A stretch of 64,000 bases of DNA. It comes from Nocardia speluncae NBRC 108251. GTDB taxonomy: Bacteria > Actinomycetota > Actinomycetes > Mycobacteriales > Mycobacteriaceae. Below the pieces are notes generated by a model. That model worked only from the letters and a program-made list of their open reading frames with translations. It was not told where the DNA came from and made no database searches. A program made the position numbers and the translations under genes. The stretch is taken from NCBI RefSeq assembly GCF_001613245.1, contig NZ_BDBZ01000024.1, positions 1-64,000 of the forward strand. Reading direction: 5' to 3'. Shown one piece after another: positions 8,742-17,545 of this stretch (positions within the stretch are counted from its first letter, which is position 1; the number at the start of each line of letters is the position of its first letter).

Positions 8742-9611
8742 ATGGCAGGCAACACTCCCGTGGCCCGGCCGCGGGACGGGGGGATAGAGGTCGGTCTGTC
8801 GACTGCCTCTGTCTATCCGCAGAACACCGAGGCAGCCTTCCGTTATGCGGCCGAACTGGGTTACGACGGTATCGAATTGATGGTGTGGGCCGAACCGGCC
8901 AGCCAGAGTGTCGACATCGTGCGCGGATATTCGCGTAAATATTCGGTGCCTGTGCTCGCGGTGCATGCGCCGTGTCTGCTCATCTCGCAGCGGGTGTGGG
9001 GCGCCGACCCGGTGGCCAAACTCGCCCGCAGTGTGCGCACCGCCGAGGTTCTCGGTGCCGATACCGTGGTCGTGCATCCACCGTTCCGGTGGCAGCGCCG
9101 TTATGCCGAGGGGTTCGCCGAACAGGTCGCCGGCCTGGAGCGGCAGAGTTCGGTGGCTGTCGCCGTGGAGAACATGTTCCCGATGCGCGCCGACAAGCTG
9201 TTCGGCCGCCGGTCCGGCGATATCCGGCGCCTCGAGCGCCGCGGTGGTCCCGGCCTGGCGCTGACCGCGTTCAGCCCCGGTTACGACCCCACCGTGACCG
9301 GTTTCCAGCACTACACGCTGGATCTCTCGCATACCGCGACCGCGGGTACCGACCCGCTGGACCTGGTCGAACGAATGGGCGAGGGCCTGGTCCACCTGCA
9401 CCTGGCCGACGGCCGCGGTGCCGCCCATGACGAACACCTGGTCCCGGGCGAGGGGACGCAACCTTGCGCGGAGGTCTGCGCCGCACTTGTCGGCAACGGT
9501 TTCACCGGTCACGTGGTTGCCGAGATCAACACCCAGGAAGCTCGTACCACGGCGGCCCGCGCGGCCATGCTGACCCGCACTCTGGACTTCGCTCGCGCAC
9601 AACTGTGTTGA
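8742..9611 (+). CDS. Sugar phosphate isomerase/epimerase-like TIM-barrel protein (Rv0498-like)
   Basis: Protein of 289 aa from the xylose-isomerase-like TIM-barrel family (AP endonuclease 2 superfamily). The N-terminus, V-G-L-S-T-A-S-V-Y-P-Q-N, leads into G-Y-D-G-I-E-L-M-V-W. Metal-ligand-type residues appear as V-V-H-P-P-F, V-A-V-E-N-M-F-P, L-D-L-S-H-T and L-H-L-A-D-G. It lies 12 bases after the previous gene, in the conserved ppx-proC block. Substrate unknown. Confidence 0.8.
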   Translation: MAGNTPVARPRDGGIEVGLSTASVYPQNTEAAFRYAAELGYDGIELMVWAEPASQSVDIVRGYSRKYSVPVLAVHAPCLLISQRVWGADPVAKLARSVRTAEVLGADTVVVHPPFRWQRRYAEGFAEQVAGLERQSSVAVAVENMFPMRADKLFGRRSGDIRRLERRGGPGLALTAFSPGYDPTVTGFQHYTLDLSHTATAGTDPLDLVERMGEGLVHLHLADGRGAAHDEHLVPGEGTQPCAEVCAALVGNGFTGHVVAEINTQEARTTAARAAMLTRTLDFARAQLC

Positions 9612-9857
9612 TCTGCTTCTCGAAATCGGGCGGGTCGCGCTGAGCCCGGTCGCCGTGAGACGCGTCATAGAACGCGCGGTCTTCCGGACAAGAGGGCCCA
9701 CACCTCTCGGGGTTCCTCGGAAATCACCCGTAGGCTGTTCTCTCAGGAACGGCACCACCGCGGCGCCGAGTCCGGCGACGCCCCTCGGCTCGAAGTGCGC
9801 CCGCGGGCCTCGACCTCGTGGCGTCGCAGGCGCCGCAACATGAACACAGGAGTATTG

Positions 9858-10760
9858 ATGACGACGGAAACGGAGCCCGGCACCGATATCGACCTGGTGC
9901 AAGCGGAGGCGCCGTTCAGTCGGGTCTGTGCTCTGACCGAGCTCGCCGCCGACGAGCCGGGCGCCGGGCGCTATCGCGGCGTCGTCGACGAGATCTGGAC
10001 GATCGGGCCGAAGGTGCACGGCGGCACGATGGTCGCGGGCTCGGCCGCGGCCGCGGCCCGCTGGCTGCGGACCGTGGAGCCGGATCGGGCGGCGATGGCG
10101 CCGCTGTCGGGCAGTACCGATTTCCTGGGTGCGCCCGAGCCCGGTGAGGTCCTCTACGAGGTGTCCATCCGGAAGGTGGGCCGGCAGATATGCCTGGTGG
10201 ATGTGACGCTGAACCAGCGGGGGCGACCGCTGGTCCGTACGGCGTTCACGTTCGGTCATCTCGACGGTCCGGAGCGGGCTCCCCTGTACACCCCTACCCA
10301 TACCGATCTTCCGGTCGAACCGTCCGCGGATGCGATCGGTTACGAACCGGGTTCCTCGATGGGCCGGATCGTGCACGTCGCCCGCGGTATGGATGCGTTC
10401 CTCGACCGTGACTGGGCGCGGTTCATCGACAACGAGCAGGGCGAACCCCGGTTGCGGATGTGGCTGCGGCCGCGGCCGCGGGATCAGGCCGATCCGGAGA
10501 CCGCATCCTATATCGCGATCATGGCCGCCGATATGTGCCCGCCTGTACCCATCAACCTGGGATATTTCGGCTGGTCACCGACCGTGCAGATGACGACCTA
10601 TCTGCGGCGGCGCCCGGCTCCGGGGTGGTTGCGGATCATCGCGACCACCCATGAGGTGGGCGGGGGCATGTTCGATTCCGATCAGATAGTCGTCGACTCC
10701 ACCGGCGTGCTGGTGGCGCAGAGCCGCCAGCTGGCGCTGTTGCCCTCTCCGAAGCGGTAG
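9858..10760 (+). CDS. Acyl-CoA thioesterase-like double-hotdog protein (Rv0499-like)
   Basis: Protein of 300 aa with two hotdog-like halves typical of TesB-type thioesterases; K-V-H-G-G-T-M-V-A-G early and the W-S-P-T-V-Q-M-T-T-Y segment late are recognisable. ATG 9858 follows AGGAG (9849-9853) at normal spacing; an ATG at 9840 in the same frame lacks this. The orthologue position is Rv0499. The 246 bases before it contain no gene. Confidence 0.72.
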   Translation: MTTETEPGTDIDLVQAEAPFSRVCALTELAADEPGAGRYRGVVDEIWTIGPKVHGGTMVAGSAAAAARWLRTVEPDRAAMAPLSGSTDFLGAPEPGEVLYEVSIRKVGRQICLVDVTLNQRGRPLVRTAFTFGHLDGPERAPLYTPTHTDLPVEPSADAIGYEPGSSMGRIVHVARGMDAFLDRDWARFIDNEQGEPRLRMWLRPRPRDQADPETASYIAIMAADMCPPVPINLGYFGWSPTVQMTTYLRRRPAPGWLRIIATTHEVGGGMFDSDQIVVDSTGVLVAQSRQLALLPSPKR

Positions 10761-10817
10761 CCGGACTCGGGCGGGGCCCGGCGCGCCGCCTGCGGTGCGG
10801 CATTGGACACTGTCTTC

Positions 10818-11636
10818 ATGACACGTATTGCGGTGATCGGCGGTGGCCGGATCGGTGAGGCCTTGATTGCCGGCTTGCTGGAGGCCGGGCGAGCCGTCAG
10901 AGACCTGGTGGTCGTCGAAACCCATGCCGACCGGGCCGAACTGCTGGCGGGAAGATTCGGGGTGCGGGTGGCCGATGCGGTCGCCGACGCGGCCGTCGGT
11001 GCCGATCTGCTGGTGGTCGCGGTGAAACCGATCGATGTGGACGCGGTGCTCACCGAACTCGGAAAAGCCGATCTCGGTGGTGAACGGGATCAGATTCTGG
11101 TGTCGCTGGCGGCGGGGGTGCCGACGCTCCGGCTGGAGAACAAATTGCCGGCGGGCTTCCCGGTGGTCCGGGTCATGCCGAACACGCCGATGCTGGTGGG
11201 TGAGGGAATGAGTGTGCTCGCCGCGGGACGTTATGCCAAGCCCGAGCAGCTGGAATTGGTGACCGAGTTGCTCAGCACCGTGGGTCAGGTCTGTGTGGTG
11301 CCCGAGTCGCAGATGGACGCGGTGACCGCGGTGTCGGGGTCGGGTCCGGCCTACTTCTTCCTCGTCGTGGAAGCGATGGTCGAGGCAGGTGTCGGGCTGG
11401 GGCTCACCCGGGATATCGCTACCCAGCTGGTCACCCAGACCATGCTCGGTTCGGCGGCCATGCTGGCGGAGTCGGGGCAGACCGCAGTAGATCTGCGGGC
11501 GGCGGTCACCTCGCCGGCCGGAACGACCGCTGCGGCCCTGCGCGAACTGGAACGTTCGGGACTGCGGTCGGCCTTCCTCGAGGCGTTGCATGCGGCAAAG
11601 CGGCGTTCGTCGGAACAGGGCGGGTCCGCTGAATGA
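10818..11636 (+). CDS. proC: Pyrroline-5-carboxylate reductase
   Basis: Cytosolic enzyme of 272 aa for the last step of proline synthesis (P5C plus NAD(P)H to proline). The Rossmann motif is A-V-I-G-G-G-R-I-G-E-A at the N-terminus; V-V-A-V-K-P, V-R-V-M-P-N-T-P and the P5CR signature around G-S-G-P-A-Y-F-F with T-S-P-A-G-T-T at the C-terminal domain are all present. ATG 10818 is preferred over a TTG at 10803. The gene sits where Rv0500 lies in mycobacteria. Confidence 0.95.
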   Translation: MTRIAVIGGGRIGEALIAGLLEAGRAVRDLVVVETHADRAELLAGRFGVRVADAVADAAVGADLLVVAVKPIDVDAVLTELGKADLGGERDQILVSLAAGVPTLRLENKLPAGFPVVRVMPNTPMLVGEGMSVLAAGRYAKPEQLELVTELLSTVGQVCVVPESQMDAVTAVSGSGPAYFFLVVEAMVEAGVGLGLTRDIATQLVTQTMLGSAAMLAESGQTAVDLRAAVTSPAGTTAAALRELERSGLRSAFLEALHAAKRRSSEQGGSAE

Positions 11637-11781
11637 CCTGCTGACCCCCAGCGTATGAACCTGTTTTCTCACTCCCGTCGCAGTAATCCCACTGGTCCCG
11701 CTAAGCTTCAAGGAGCACGTGCGTGTCTGTTCCGCCGGTGGGGAAGCCGGCGGCGCGGACGTGCCGGAGGTCAGTGGTGCG

Positions 11782-12030
11782 ATGATGTCTTCTAACAAGA
11801 TGTCCGCTGGTGGCGGCGGTGGTTCGTCCCCAGGACAATCAATACTCGGTGGTGGGACGCAATTTCTCACCGTCGCCGAGGTGGCAGATTTGATGCGAGT
11901 ATCGAAGATGACGGTGTACCGGCTGGTGCATTCGGGCGAGTTACCGGCAGTACGTGTCGGCAGATCGTTCCGGGTACACGCGAAGGCGGTACACGAATAT
12001 CTGGAGACGTCCTACTTCGATGCCGGGTGA
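11782..12030 (+). CDS. Excisionase-family winged HTH protein (Rv0500A-like)
   Basis: Small DNA-binding protein of 82 aa. A glycine-rich N-terminus leads into the MerR/excisionase-type helix-turn-helix L-T-V-A-E-V-A-D-L-M-R-V-S-K-M-T-V-Y-R (about 30-48) with the wing A-V-R-V-G-R-S-F-R-V. The C-terminus E-T-S-Y-F-D-A-G is shared with mycobacterial Rv0500A. ATG 11782 has GGAGG at 11766-11770. An upstream GTG at 11719 also has AAGGAG just before it, so a 103-aa form is possible. There is no phage context, so this is a chromosomal regulator rather than a prophage excisionase. A strong hairpin follows. Confidence 0.85.
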   Translation: MMSSNKMSAGGGGGSSPGQSILGGGTQFLTVAEVADLMRVSKMTVYRLVHSGELPAVRVGRSFRVHAKAVHEYLETSYFDAG

Positions 12031-12035
12031 AGGCG

Positions 12036-12065
12036 GTTACCGGCCCCGTCCGGTGGGCCGGTAAC
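12036..12065 (+). terminator. Strong hairpin terminator after the HTH gene
   Basis: GTTACCGGCCC (12036-12046) and GGGCCGGTAAC (12055-12065) are perfect 11-base inverted arms with an 8-base loop, starting 5 bases past the stop. A second small hairpin, GGCTGA-GTGC-TCAGCC, lies at 12142-12157 in the leader of the next gene. Confidence 0.8.
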
Positions 12066-12236
12066 ATCAACCCTCGCTGTGTTGGATCGGTGGCGGCCCT
12101 CGAACTGCCTTCGGGCGGTCGTGGCCGGCCGCCGCCTCCAGGGCTGAGTGCTCAGCCGCGAGCAACCGGGCATACGGCCGGATAGAGAACGTAAGCGAGC
12201 GCGTGACGCGCCGAGGAGAGAACGCGAGGACACCCT

Positions 12237-12338
12237 ATGGGTTCTGTGATCAAGAAGCGCCGCAAGCGCATGTCGAAGAAGAAGCATCGCAAGCTGCTTC
12301 GTCGTACCCGCGTGCAGCGGCGCAAACTCGGCAAGTAA
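12237..12338 (+). CDS. Small ribosomal protein bS22 (AURKAIP1/COX24-type, Rv0500B-like)
   Basis: 33-residue, extremely basic protein beginning [12 protein letters not shown] and ending R-R-K-L-G-K. It matches the actinobacterial 30S subunit protein bS22, related to the mitochondrial mS38/COX24 domain. It lies in the same place as Rv0500B, between the excisionase-like gene and the galE2-like gene. ATG 12237 follows GCGAGGA at suitable spacing. Strong terminators precede and follow it, so it is its own transcription unit. Too short for usual ORF cut-offs. Confidence 0.9.
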
Positions 12339-12360
12339 GCGCGAGGCGCCTCGTATCGGG

Positions 12361-12392
12361 AAAAACCCGCTACCATTCGGTGGCGGGTTTTT
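12361..12392 (+). terminator. Rho-independent terminator after bS22
   Basis: AAAAACCCGC-TACC then ATTC then GGTG-GCGGGTTTTT forms a 10-base stem with one G-T pair, flanked by an A run and a T run. It begins 22 bases after the bS22 stop and is the most canonical terminator of the window. Confidence 0.92.
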
Positions 12393-12522
12393 CATTGCGT
12401 TTCGGTGGGCTGAAGTTGGGGTTAGATCCTCGTTAACGGCGGCGGGGGTCGCTGTCACGGTCGCTAGTCTGGTACGTGGAACATTGAGCGGGGGATTCCG
12501 ATGCTCGAGGTGGGACGGTCCG

Positions 12523-13605
12523 GTGCAAGTGGACGCTGACGTGAACGGCGACGACAAGCCCAGGGTGGTGCTGGTGACCGGCGCCAGCCGATATTTCGGC
12601 GGAAATGTCGTCTGCCGATTGGCAGCGGACCCCGATATCGAACGTGTTGTCGCAGTCGATGTACTCACGCCCGCCCCGCCGCTGCGCCGCCGGATGGGCC
12701 GCGCCGAATTCGTGCGCGCCGATATCCGGAACCCGTTGATTCGTAAGGTTATCGAACGTTATCGCGTCGATACCGTGGTGCATACCGCGATTTTGTCGCA
12801 ACCGCCTTCGGGTGGCGGCGGCCGGGCGGCGATGAAAGATATGAACGTGCTGGGCGCGATGCAGTTGTTCGCGGTCTGCCAGAAATCACCGACTCTGCGC
12901 CGGGTGGTGTTGCGCTCGAGTTCCGGGGTATACGGCGGCAGTGCGAAGGATCCCGCGAAATTCACCGAAGAAATGAGCGCGCGCACACCGCCGGGCGGCT
13001 GGTTCGCCCGGGACATGATCGAGGTCGAGGGTTTCGCCCGCGGCCTGGCCCGGCGTCGGCCGGATATCGCCGCCACCACCTTGCGGCTCGCGCCGATCGT
13101 CGGCCCCGGCCTGGGCGGGCGGGCCGCGCAACTATTGCGTTCGCCGATCACGCCGACCGTGCTCGGCCGGGATGCGCGGATGCAGTTCCTGCACGAAGAA
13201 GATGCCGTAGCGGCACTGGTCCACGCCACTGCGGCGGGGCCGGGCGGTACCTTCAACATCGCCGGCGACGGAGCCTTGGCACTTTCTCAGGCGGTTCGCC
13301 GTGCGGGCCGGGTCGCGATGCCGGTACCGTGGTCGGTGTTCCGCACCGTCGGCCGGACCTTGATGGGCCCGGTGATGCGTGATTTCAGTTCCGAGCAGCT
13401 CGACTATTTCCTTTTCGGTTGTGGTCTGGACACGACGCGTATGCGCGCAGAACTCGGGTTCGAGCCGCGCTGGACGACGGTACAGGCGTTCGACGACTTC
13501 ACCGGGGGCGCAGCGTTGCGGCCCGTAGTCGATCCACTGTGGATCGACGCCGCAGAAAACAAACTGCTCGGCCTGCTGAGGGCCGGTACGGGAGCACATA
13601 AATGA
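12523..13605 (+). CDS. NAD-dependent epimerase/dehydratase (Rv0501, GalE2-like)
   Basis: Short-chain extended Rossmann protein of about 360 aa. The nucleotide-binding motif V-L-V-T-G-A-S-R-Y-F-G-G is near the N-terminus, followed by F-V-R-A-D-I-R-N-P and V-D-T-V-V-H-T-A. The catalytic Tyr-x-x-x-Lys of true UDP-sugar epimerases is not obvious: the region near S-S-S-G-V-Y-G-G continues to W-F-A-R-D-M-I-E, so the activity is uncertain. The start could be GTG 12523 or GTG 12541; neither has a strong ribosome-binding site. It overlaps the next gene by 4 bases. Confidence 0.8.
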   Translation: MQVDADVNGDDKPRVVLVTGASRYFGGNVVCRLAADPDIERVVAVDVLTPAPPLRRRMGRAEFVRADIRNPLIRKVIERYRVDTVVHTAILSQPPSGGGGRAAMKDMNVLGAMQLFAVCQKSPTLRRVVLRSSSGVYGGSAKDPAKFTEEMSARTPPGGWFARDMIEVEGFARGLARRRPDIAATTLRLAPIVGPGLGGRAAQLLRSPITPTVLGRDARMQFLHEEDAVAALVHATAAGPGGTFNIAGDGALALSQAVRRAGRVAMPVPWSVFRTVGRTLMGPVMRDFSSEQLDYFLFGCGLDTTRMRAELGFEPRWTTVQAFDDFTGGAALRPVVDPLWIDAAENKLLGLLRAGTGAHK

Positions 13606-14615
13606 ACGACGTCGCCAAAGTTATACGGTTACAAGATCTTTCCACCGTGCCGCGGCCCAGGCCGCCCGCGCGGGACCGGGCCGATTCCGTCGACCGGTCG
13701 GTGACCTCGCTGATCGACCGGCTGACACCGCCCGCCCCGCCGCCGCCACGGTCGTTCGGAGATCTGCTGCGCGACGCCGTCGGCAAACAGGTCGGGCGCA
13801 CCGCCGAGTTCGCCCGTCGCCGCCTCACCGGCGACTACCAGGTCGACGAGTTCGGCTTCGACGAGCATCTGCTCGAATCGGTGCTACTGCCCGCCATGCG
13901 ACCGCTCGCCGAGAACTGGTTCCGGGTTCAGGTGAACGGGATGGAGAACATCCCGGAGGCAGGCGGCGCGCTGATCGTGGCCAACCATGCCGGCACCATC
14001 CCGATCGATGGGCTCATGCTGCAGCTGGCGGTGCACGACCACCACCCCAAACAGCGGGCCCTGCGCCTGCTGGCGGCCGATCTGGTCTTCGAGATGCCGA
14101 TGGTGGGCTCGCTCGCCCGTAAGGCGGGACACACCCTGGCCTGCCGCCCGGATGCCGAACGTCTGCTGCGGTCCGGTGAGATCACCGGGGTCTTTCCGGA
14201 AGGATTCAAGGGTGTCGGCAAGCAGTACGCCGACCGCTACAAGCTTCAGCGCTTCGGCCGGGGCGGCTTCGTGGCCGCAGCCGTGCGCGCGGGTACGCCG
14301 ATCATCCCGTGCTCGATCGTCGGGTCGGAGGAGATCTATCCGAAACTCGCCGATATCAAACCGCTCGCCCGGCTACTGGGGCTGCCGTATTTCCCGGTGA
14401 CCCCGACCTTCCCGCATCTCGGCCCCCTGGGAGCGGTCCCGCTGCCCTCCAAGTGGTACATCGAATTCGGCACCCCGATCAGCACCGCCGAATACGAAAT
14501 CGAGGACGCCGACGATCCGATGCTCATGTTCGAAGTCACCGACCAGGTCCGCGAAACCATCCAGCAGACCCTCTACAAACTGCTCATCAAACGCCGCAAT
14601 ACCTTCATGGGTTGA
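13602..14615 (+). CDS. Lysophospholipid acyltransferase family protein (Rv0502-like)
   Basis: Product (337 aa) with the acyltransferase domain at about 95-300. The catalytic block reads V-A-N-H-A-G-T-I-P-I-D-G, a His-x6-Asp spacing of the MGAT-like group rather than the common HX4D. The substrate-binding block is F-P-E-G-F-K-G-V-G-K and a later I-I-P-C-S-I-V-G is present. The N-terminal 90 residues are Pro/Arg-rich and hydrophilic. ATG overlaps the epimerase-like gene stop, so the pair is translationally coupled, as in mycobacteria (Rv0501-Rv0502). Probably an acyl-CoA:glycerolipid acyltransferase at the membrane. Confidence 0.85.
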   Translation: MNDVAKVIRLQDLSTVPRPRPPARDRADSVDRSVTSLIDRLTPPAPPPPRSFGDLLRDAVGKQVGRTAEFARRRLTGDYQVDEFGFDEHLLESVLLPAMRPLAENWFRVQVNGMENIPEAGGALIVANHAGTIPIDGLMLQLAVHDHHPKQRALRLLAADLVFEMPMVGSLARKAGHTLACRPDAERLLRSGEITGVFPEGFKGVGKQYADRYKLQRFGRGGFVAAAVRAGTPIIPCSIVGSEEIYPKLADIKPLARLLGLPYFPVTPTFPHLGPLGAVPLPSKWYIEFGTPISTAEYEIEDADDPMLMFEVTDQVRETIQQTLYKLLIKRRNTFMG

Positions 14616-14629
14616 GGTCCGTGTCTATG

Positions 14630-14785
14630 TGCGCCGCCTTCAGCGGCGCGGGGTTTCGGCCCGCCTTGGTCCCTGCTGTCAGCACGTCGATGCTCGCGGC
14701 TGCACCGCATCGCATCGAGCACTGACAGCCGGGCCGGGCCGAAACTTTTCAGGACCTCGCTGAACTCGGCGCCGCCTTCGGTTGC
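14630..14785 (+). repeat. Long-dyad intergenic repeat, copy 1
   Basis: This fills about half of the 328-base gap 14616-14943 between convergent genes; the rest of the gap holds nothing I recognise. It is nearly the same sequence as the reverse complement of 40778-40929. Nested inverted arms are CCCTGCTGTCAG (14671-14682) with CTGACAGCCGGG (14722-14733), TTCAGCG (14639-14645) with CGCTGAA (14758-14764), and TGCTCG with CGAGCA in the loop. No coding potential is shared by the two copies. It could be a miniature mobile element, a structured RNA or a bidirectional terminator. Confidence 0.8.
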
Positions 14786-14943
14786 GTTGGTGGTGCCGAC
14801 TGTTGCGTCGGTTTGTGTCGGTATCGGATTGTGGGACGTTTCGACCGTCGCTTTCCGGGGCGGCGCGTTCGGCCGGCCGCACGGTGGTGGTGGGTCGAGG
14901 GGCCGAGACATGAGCACGTCCGTCTCGGCTGTGCGCTGGGGTA

Positions 14944-15966
14944 CTACCGTCGCCGGCGGGTTACGGCGGCGGCAACGGCACCGCCGGCGGCGCCGAGGGC
15001 GAGAGCGGTGGGGACACCGATCTTCGCGGCCTTGCGGCCCGTGCGGAAATCGCGGATCTCCCAGCCGCGCGCCTTGGCGACTTCACGCAGGTCGGAATCG
15101 GGGTTGATAGCGACCGCGGTGCCGGTGAGCGAGAGCATCGGCACGTCGTTGTGGCTGTCGGAGTAGCCCGTACAGCGTTTGAGGTTGAGGCCTTCGCGGA
15201 TGGCGAGCGCGCGTACGGCATGCGCCTTACCGAGGCCGTGCAGAATATCGCCGACCAGGCGGCCGGTGAATTTTCCGTCGACACTTTCGGCGACTGTGCC
15301 GAGGGCACCGGTCAAGCCGAGTCGTTTGGCGATCACCTGGGCGAGTTCGACCGGGGTCGCAGTGACCAGCCAGACCTGCTGGCCGGCGTCGAGATGCATC
15401 TGCGCCAGGGCGCGGGTACCGGGCCAGATCTTGTCGGCGATGATCTCGTCGTATATTTCCTCGCCCAGCGCTGCCAGTTCGGCGGTGGAGCGACCGGAGA
15501 TGAATTCCAGTGCTTTCTCTTTACCGGTGGCCATATCGGTGCTGTTCTCTTTGCCGGTGATCCGGAACTTCACCTGCTTCCACGCGATATCCGCCAGATC
15601 GGCGCTGCGGAAATATTTGCGCGCCGCCAGTCCACGGGCGAAATGCACGATCGAGGCGCCCTGCACCATCGTGTTGTCGACGTCGAAGAATGCGGCGGCG
15701 GTGAGGTCACGTGGGGCCTCGGGGATCCCCGTATCGCCGACGTCGGCCCGTTCGGCATCCTGGAGCGCCAGGGCGGCGTCGGCACTGGCCTCACCGGCGA
15801 CGTTGGCGCGGACTTCTTCCTCGCTGGGCCCGAACGGGCTGCGTGAGATACGCGCGAGCTGCTCGGTGAGGCCCTGTCCGAGCGGCCCGAGATTCCAGCG
15901 CACCGGAAGTTCCCCGAACCGGCCCGCGATGAACCCGGTTTTCCCCACCTTCGATCGTTCCGGCAC
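14944..15966 (-). CDS. HAD-IB family phosphatase (SerB1-like, Rv0505c)
   Basis: Product (340 aa) with a HAD hydrolase domain at about 88-300: nucleophile motif F-F-D-V-D-N-T-M-V, motif [10 protein letters not shown], motif [17 protein letters not shown]. The family includes phosphoserine phosphatase and lysophosphatidate-type phosphatases; mycobacterial Rv0505c is annotated SerB1, but the substrate is unproven. The extra N-terminal 85 residues are hydrophilic and the last 25 residues are hydrophobic and end in R-R-R-R, suggesting membrane attachment. It is convergent with the acyltransferase, and a lipid-phosphate substrate would fit that neighbour (inference). Confidence 0.82.
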   Translation of the reverse strand: MPERSKVGKTGFIAGRFGELPVRWNLGPLGQGLTEQLARISRSPFGPSEEEVRANVAGEASADAALALQDAERADVGDTGIPEAPRDLTAAAFFDVDNTMVQGASIVHFARGLAARKYFRSADLADIAWKQVKFRITGKENSTDMATGKEKALEFISGRSTAELAALGEEIYDEIIADKIWPGTRALAQMHLDAGQQVWLVTATPVELAQVIAKRLGLTGALGTVAESVDGKFTGRLVGDILHGLGKAHAVRALAIREGLNLKRCTGYSDSHNDVPMLSLTGTAVAINPDSDLREVAKARGWEIRDFRTGRKAAKIGVPTALALGAAGGAVAAAVTRRRR

Positions 15967-16074
15967 CAGTACCTCCGCCTGTTCGCGCGAATCACGTCCA
16001 CACTAACCGGACGCGCGCTCCTGGACGCACCGCAGTGGCGCGAACGGCACCGCCGGGCGGGTTGAATGGTGGTT

Positions 16075-16338
16075 ATGACCTACCCGAGGACCCATGAGGT
16101 GACACTGCTGACCCGCGCTGGTTGTGCACTGTGTGACCGGGCACTGGAGCAGCTGCGAACGATATGCGCGGAATTCGGTCTCACCCCCGGTGCGGTGGAT
16201 GTGGATGTGGCCGCCGGTACCGACCCGGCACTGCGCGCGGAATACGGTGACCGGCTCCCCGTCGTGCTGCTCGATGGCCGGGAACACAGCTATTTCGATG
16301 TGGATGAGACACGTTTACGCAGCGACCTCGGTCGCTGA
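16075..16338 (+). CDS. Glutaredoxin-like protein with CxxC motif (Rv0508-like)
   Basis: Small thioredoxin-fold protein of 87 aa. The redox motif is R-A-G-C-A-L-C-D-R near residue 15-20, followed by the cis-Pro region R-L-P-V-V-L-L-D-G. ATG 16075 or 16066 may start it. It precedes rex by a 247-base regulatory gap, the order seen in mycobacteria (glutaredoxin then hemA). Confidence 0.85.
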   Translation: MTYPRTHEVTLLTRAGCALCDRALEQLRTICAEFGLTPGAVDVDVAAGTDPALRAEYGDRLPVVLLDGREHSYFDVDETRLRSDLGR

Positions 16339-16410
16339 CCTTCCGTGAATTGTGGGCGCAGATCGTACAAGGCTCGGCCGCGACACAAAATGAGGCGAAT
16401 TTCACCGACT

Positions 16411-16428
16411 TTGTGCATGGGTTCACAA
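16411..16428. promoter_or_regulatory. Rex operator (ROP) site upstream of rex-hem
   Basis: TTGTGCATGGGTTCACAA is an 18-base inverted repeat. Its right half equals the ROP half-site TTCACAA, and its left half differs at two inner bases from TTGTGAA. It lies 158 bases ahead of the rex GTG, inside the 16339-16585 gap. Rex proteins bind such sites when the NADH/NAD+ ratio is low. Autoregulation of rex and the haem operon is therefore likely, as in Streptomyces. Confidence 0.78.
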
Positions 16429-16585
16429 GCAGTTACGGTGGTGGCACGCGAACCGCAGGCCGGGGCGAGTATCCGGCCGCCGGTAGCAGGTGAATCAACC
16501 CGATATCCGACCCCAGGCACAAAATCATGGCCGAGGTCGCCGAGCATCCTGGACCGTCTGGCGGTCCGGACGAGGAGCCGAGGAC

Positions 16586-17545
16586 GTGAGTGAGCACCAT
16601 GAGACGCGCGACGTCTCCGGCGATGCTCCCAACGTCACCTCTCGTACACCGCAGAAGGACATCCCTCAGGCTACGGTGGCCCGGCTCGCCACCTATCTCC
16701 GGGTGCTCGCCCTGTTGACCGATGACGGTGTCGCCATCGTATCCAGTGAGGAGCTGGCTGTCGCGGCGGGTGTCAATTCGGCCAAACTCCGTAAGGATCT
16801 GTCGTTCCTGGGCCCGAACGGGGTGCGCGGTGTCGGCTACGACGTCGCCAGGTTGCGAGCCCGGATCGAAGATGTTCTGGGCCTGTCCGGTGGTCATCGG
16901 GTGGTGCTGGTCGGCGCGGGCAATCTGGGCCGTGCGCTGGTCGGTTATCGCGGTTTCCGGCGGCGCGGATTCTCCGTGGTGGGCATCTTCGACAACGACC
17001 CCGAGGTGATCGGTCTGGAGGTCGAGGGCCTGCGGGTGCGCGACGCCGCCGACCTGGCCGGTGGGATCGCGCTGCTGCGTCCGACCATTGCCGTGATCGC
17101 GGTGCCCGACGACAGTGCCCAGCAGGTATCCGACGAGCTGGTGGCGGCCGGGATGCAGTCCATCCTCAGCTTCGCGTTGTGCCAGCTCACCGCACCACCG
17201 GGGGTCGAATTGCGGCGGGTCGATCTCGCTGTGGAGATGCAGATGCTCTCGTTCGAGCGCGTCCGCAATGCCGACCCCGCCGGGGCCGTGGAGGGCTCGG
17301 CCACCGCGGGTGTGGCACAGACCGCCACCGGTCCGGCGAATGGAACCGGTGCCGCCGGCGTTGTACCCAACAGTGCCGTACCGGCCGCTCGTCCGTTGAC
17401 CGGTTCCGGCCGGATCGCCCGCCGGGTGCCCACCCACCCGACGCCGGGTCCCGCCGGACTGTCCCATTGCGCGGCGCAGGCCGCCCAGACGACCTCGCAT
17501 ACGGCAACGGAGCCAACCAGCAAGGGATCGGTGGTCACACCATGA
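16586..17545 (+). CDS. rex: Redox-sensing transcriptional repressor Rex
   Basis: Homodimeric repressor of 319 aa that reads NADH/NAD+. The N-terminal winged helix (about 25-95) has [12 protein letters not shown] and the recognition helix [14 protein letters not shown]. The Rossmann domain (about 100-225) has [12 protein letters not shown] and G-I-F-D-N-D-P. The C-terminal 75 residues form an Ala/Pro/Thr-rich tail beyond the usual Rex length (about 210-250). GTG 16586 sits behind GAGGAGCCGAGGA; the longer frame from 16490 is unlikely. It heads rex-hemA-hemC-hemD with ATGA overlaps. The operator at 16411 points to autoregulation. Confidence 0.93.
   Translation: MSEHHETRDVSGDAPNVTSRTPQKDIPQATVARLATYLRVLALLTDDGVAIVSSEELAVAAGVNSAKLRKDLSFLGPNGVRGVGYDVARLRARIEDVLGLSGGHRVVLVGAGNLGRALVGYRGFRRRGFSVVGIFDNDPEVIGLEVEGLRVRDAADLAGGIALLRPTIAVIAVPDDSAQQVSDELVAAGMQSILSFALCQLTAPPGVELRRVDLAVEMQMLSFERVRNADPAGAVEGSATAGVAQTATGPANGTGAAGVVPNSAVPAARPLTGSGRIARRVPTHPTPGPAGLSHCAAQAAQTTSHTATEPTSKGSVVTP

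Noticed and set aside
11782-12030. Integrated element suggested by an excisionase-type HTH
   Set aside because: No integrase, attachment-site repeat or tRNA nearby, and the gene is in a conserved position shared with mycobacteria.
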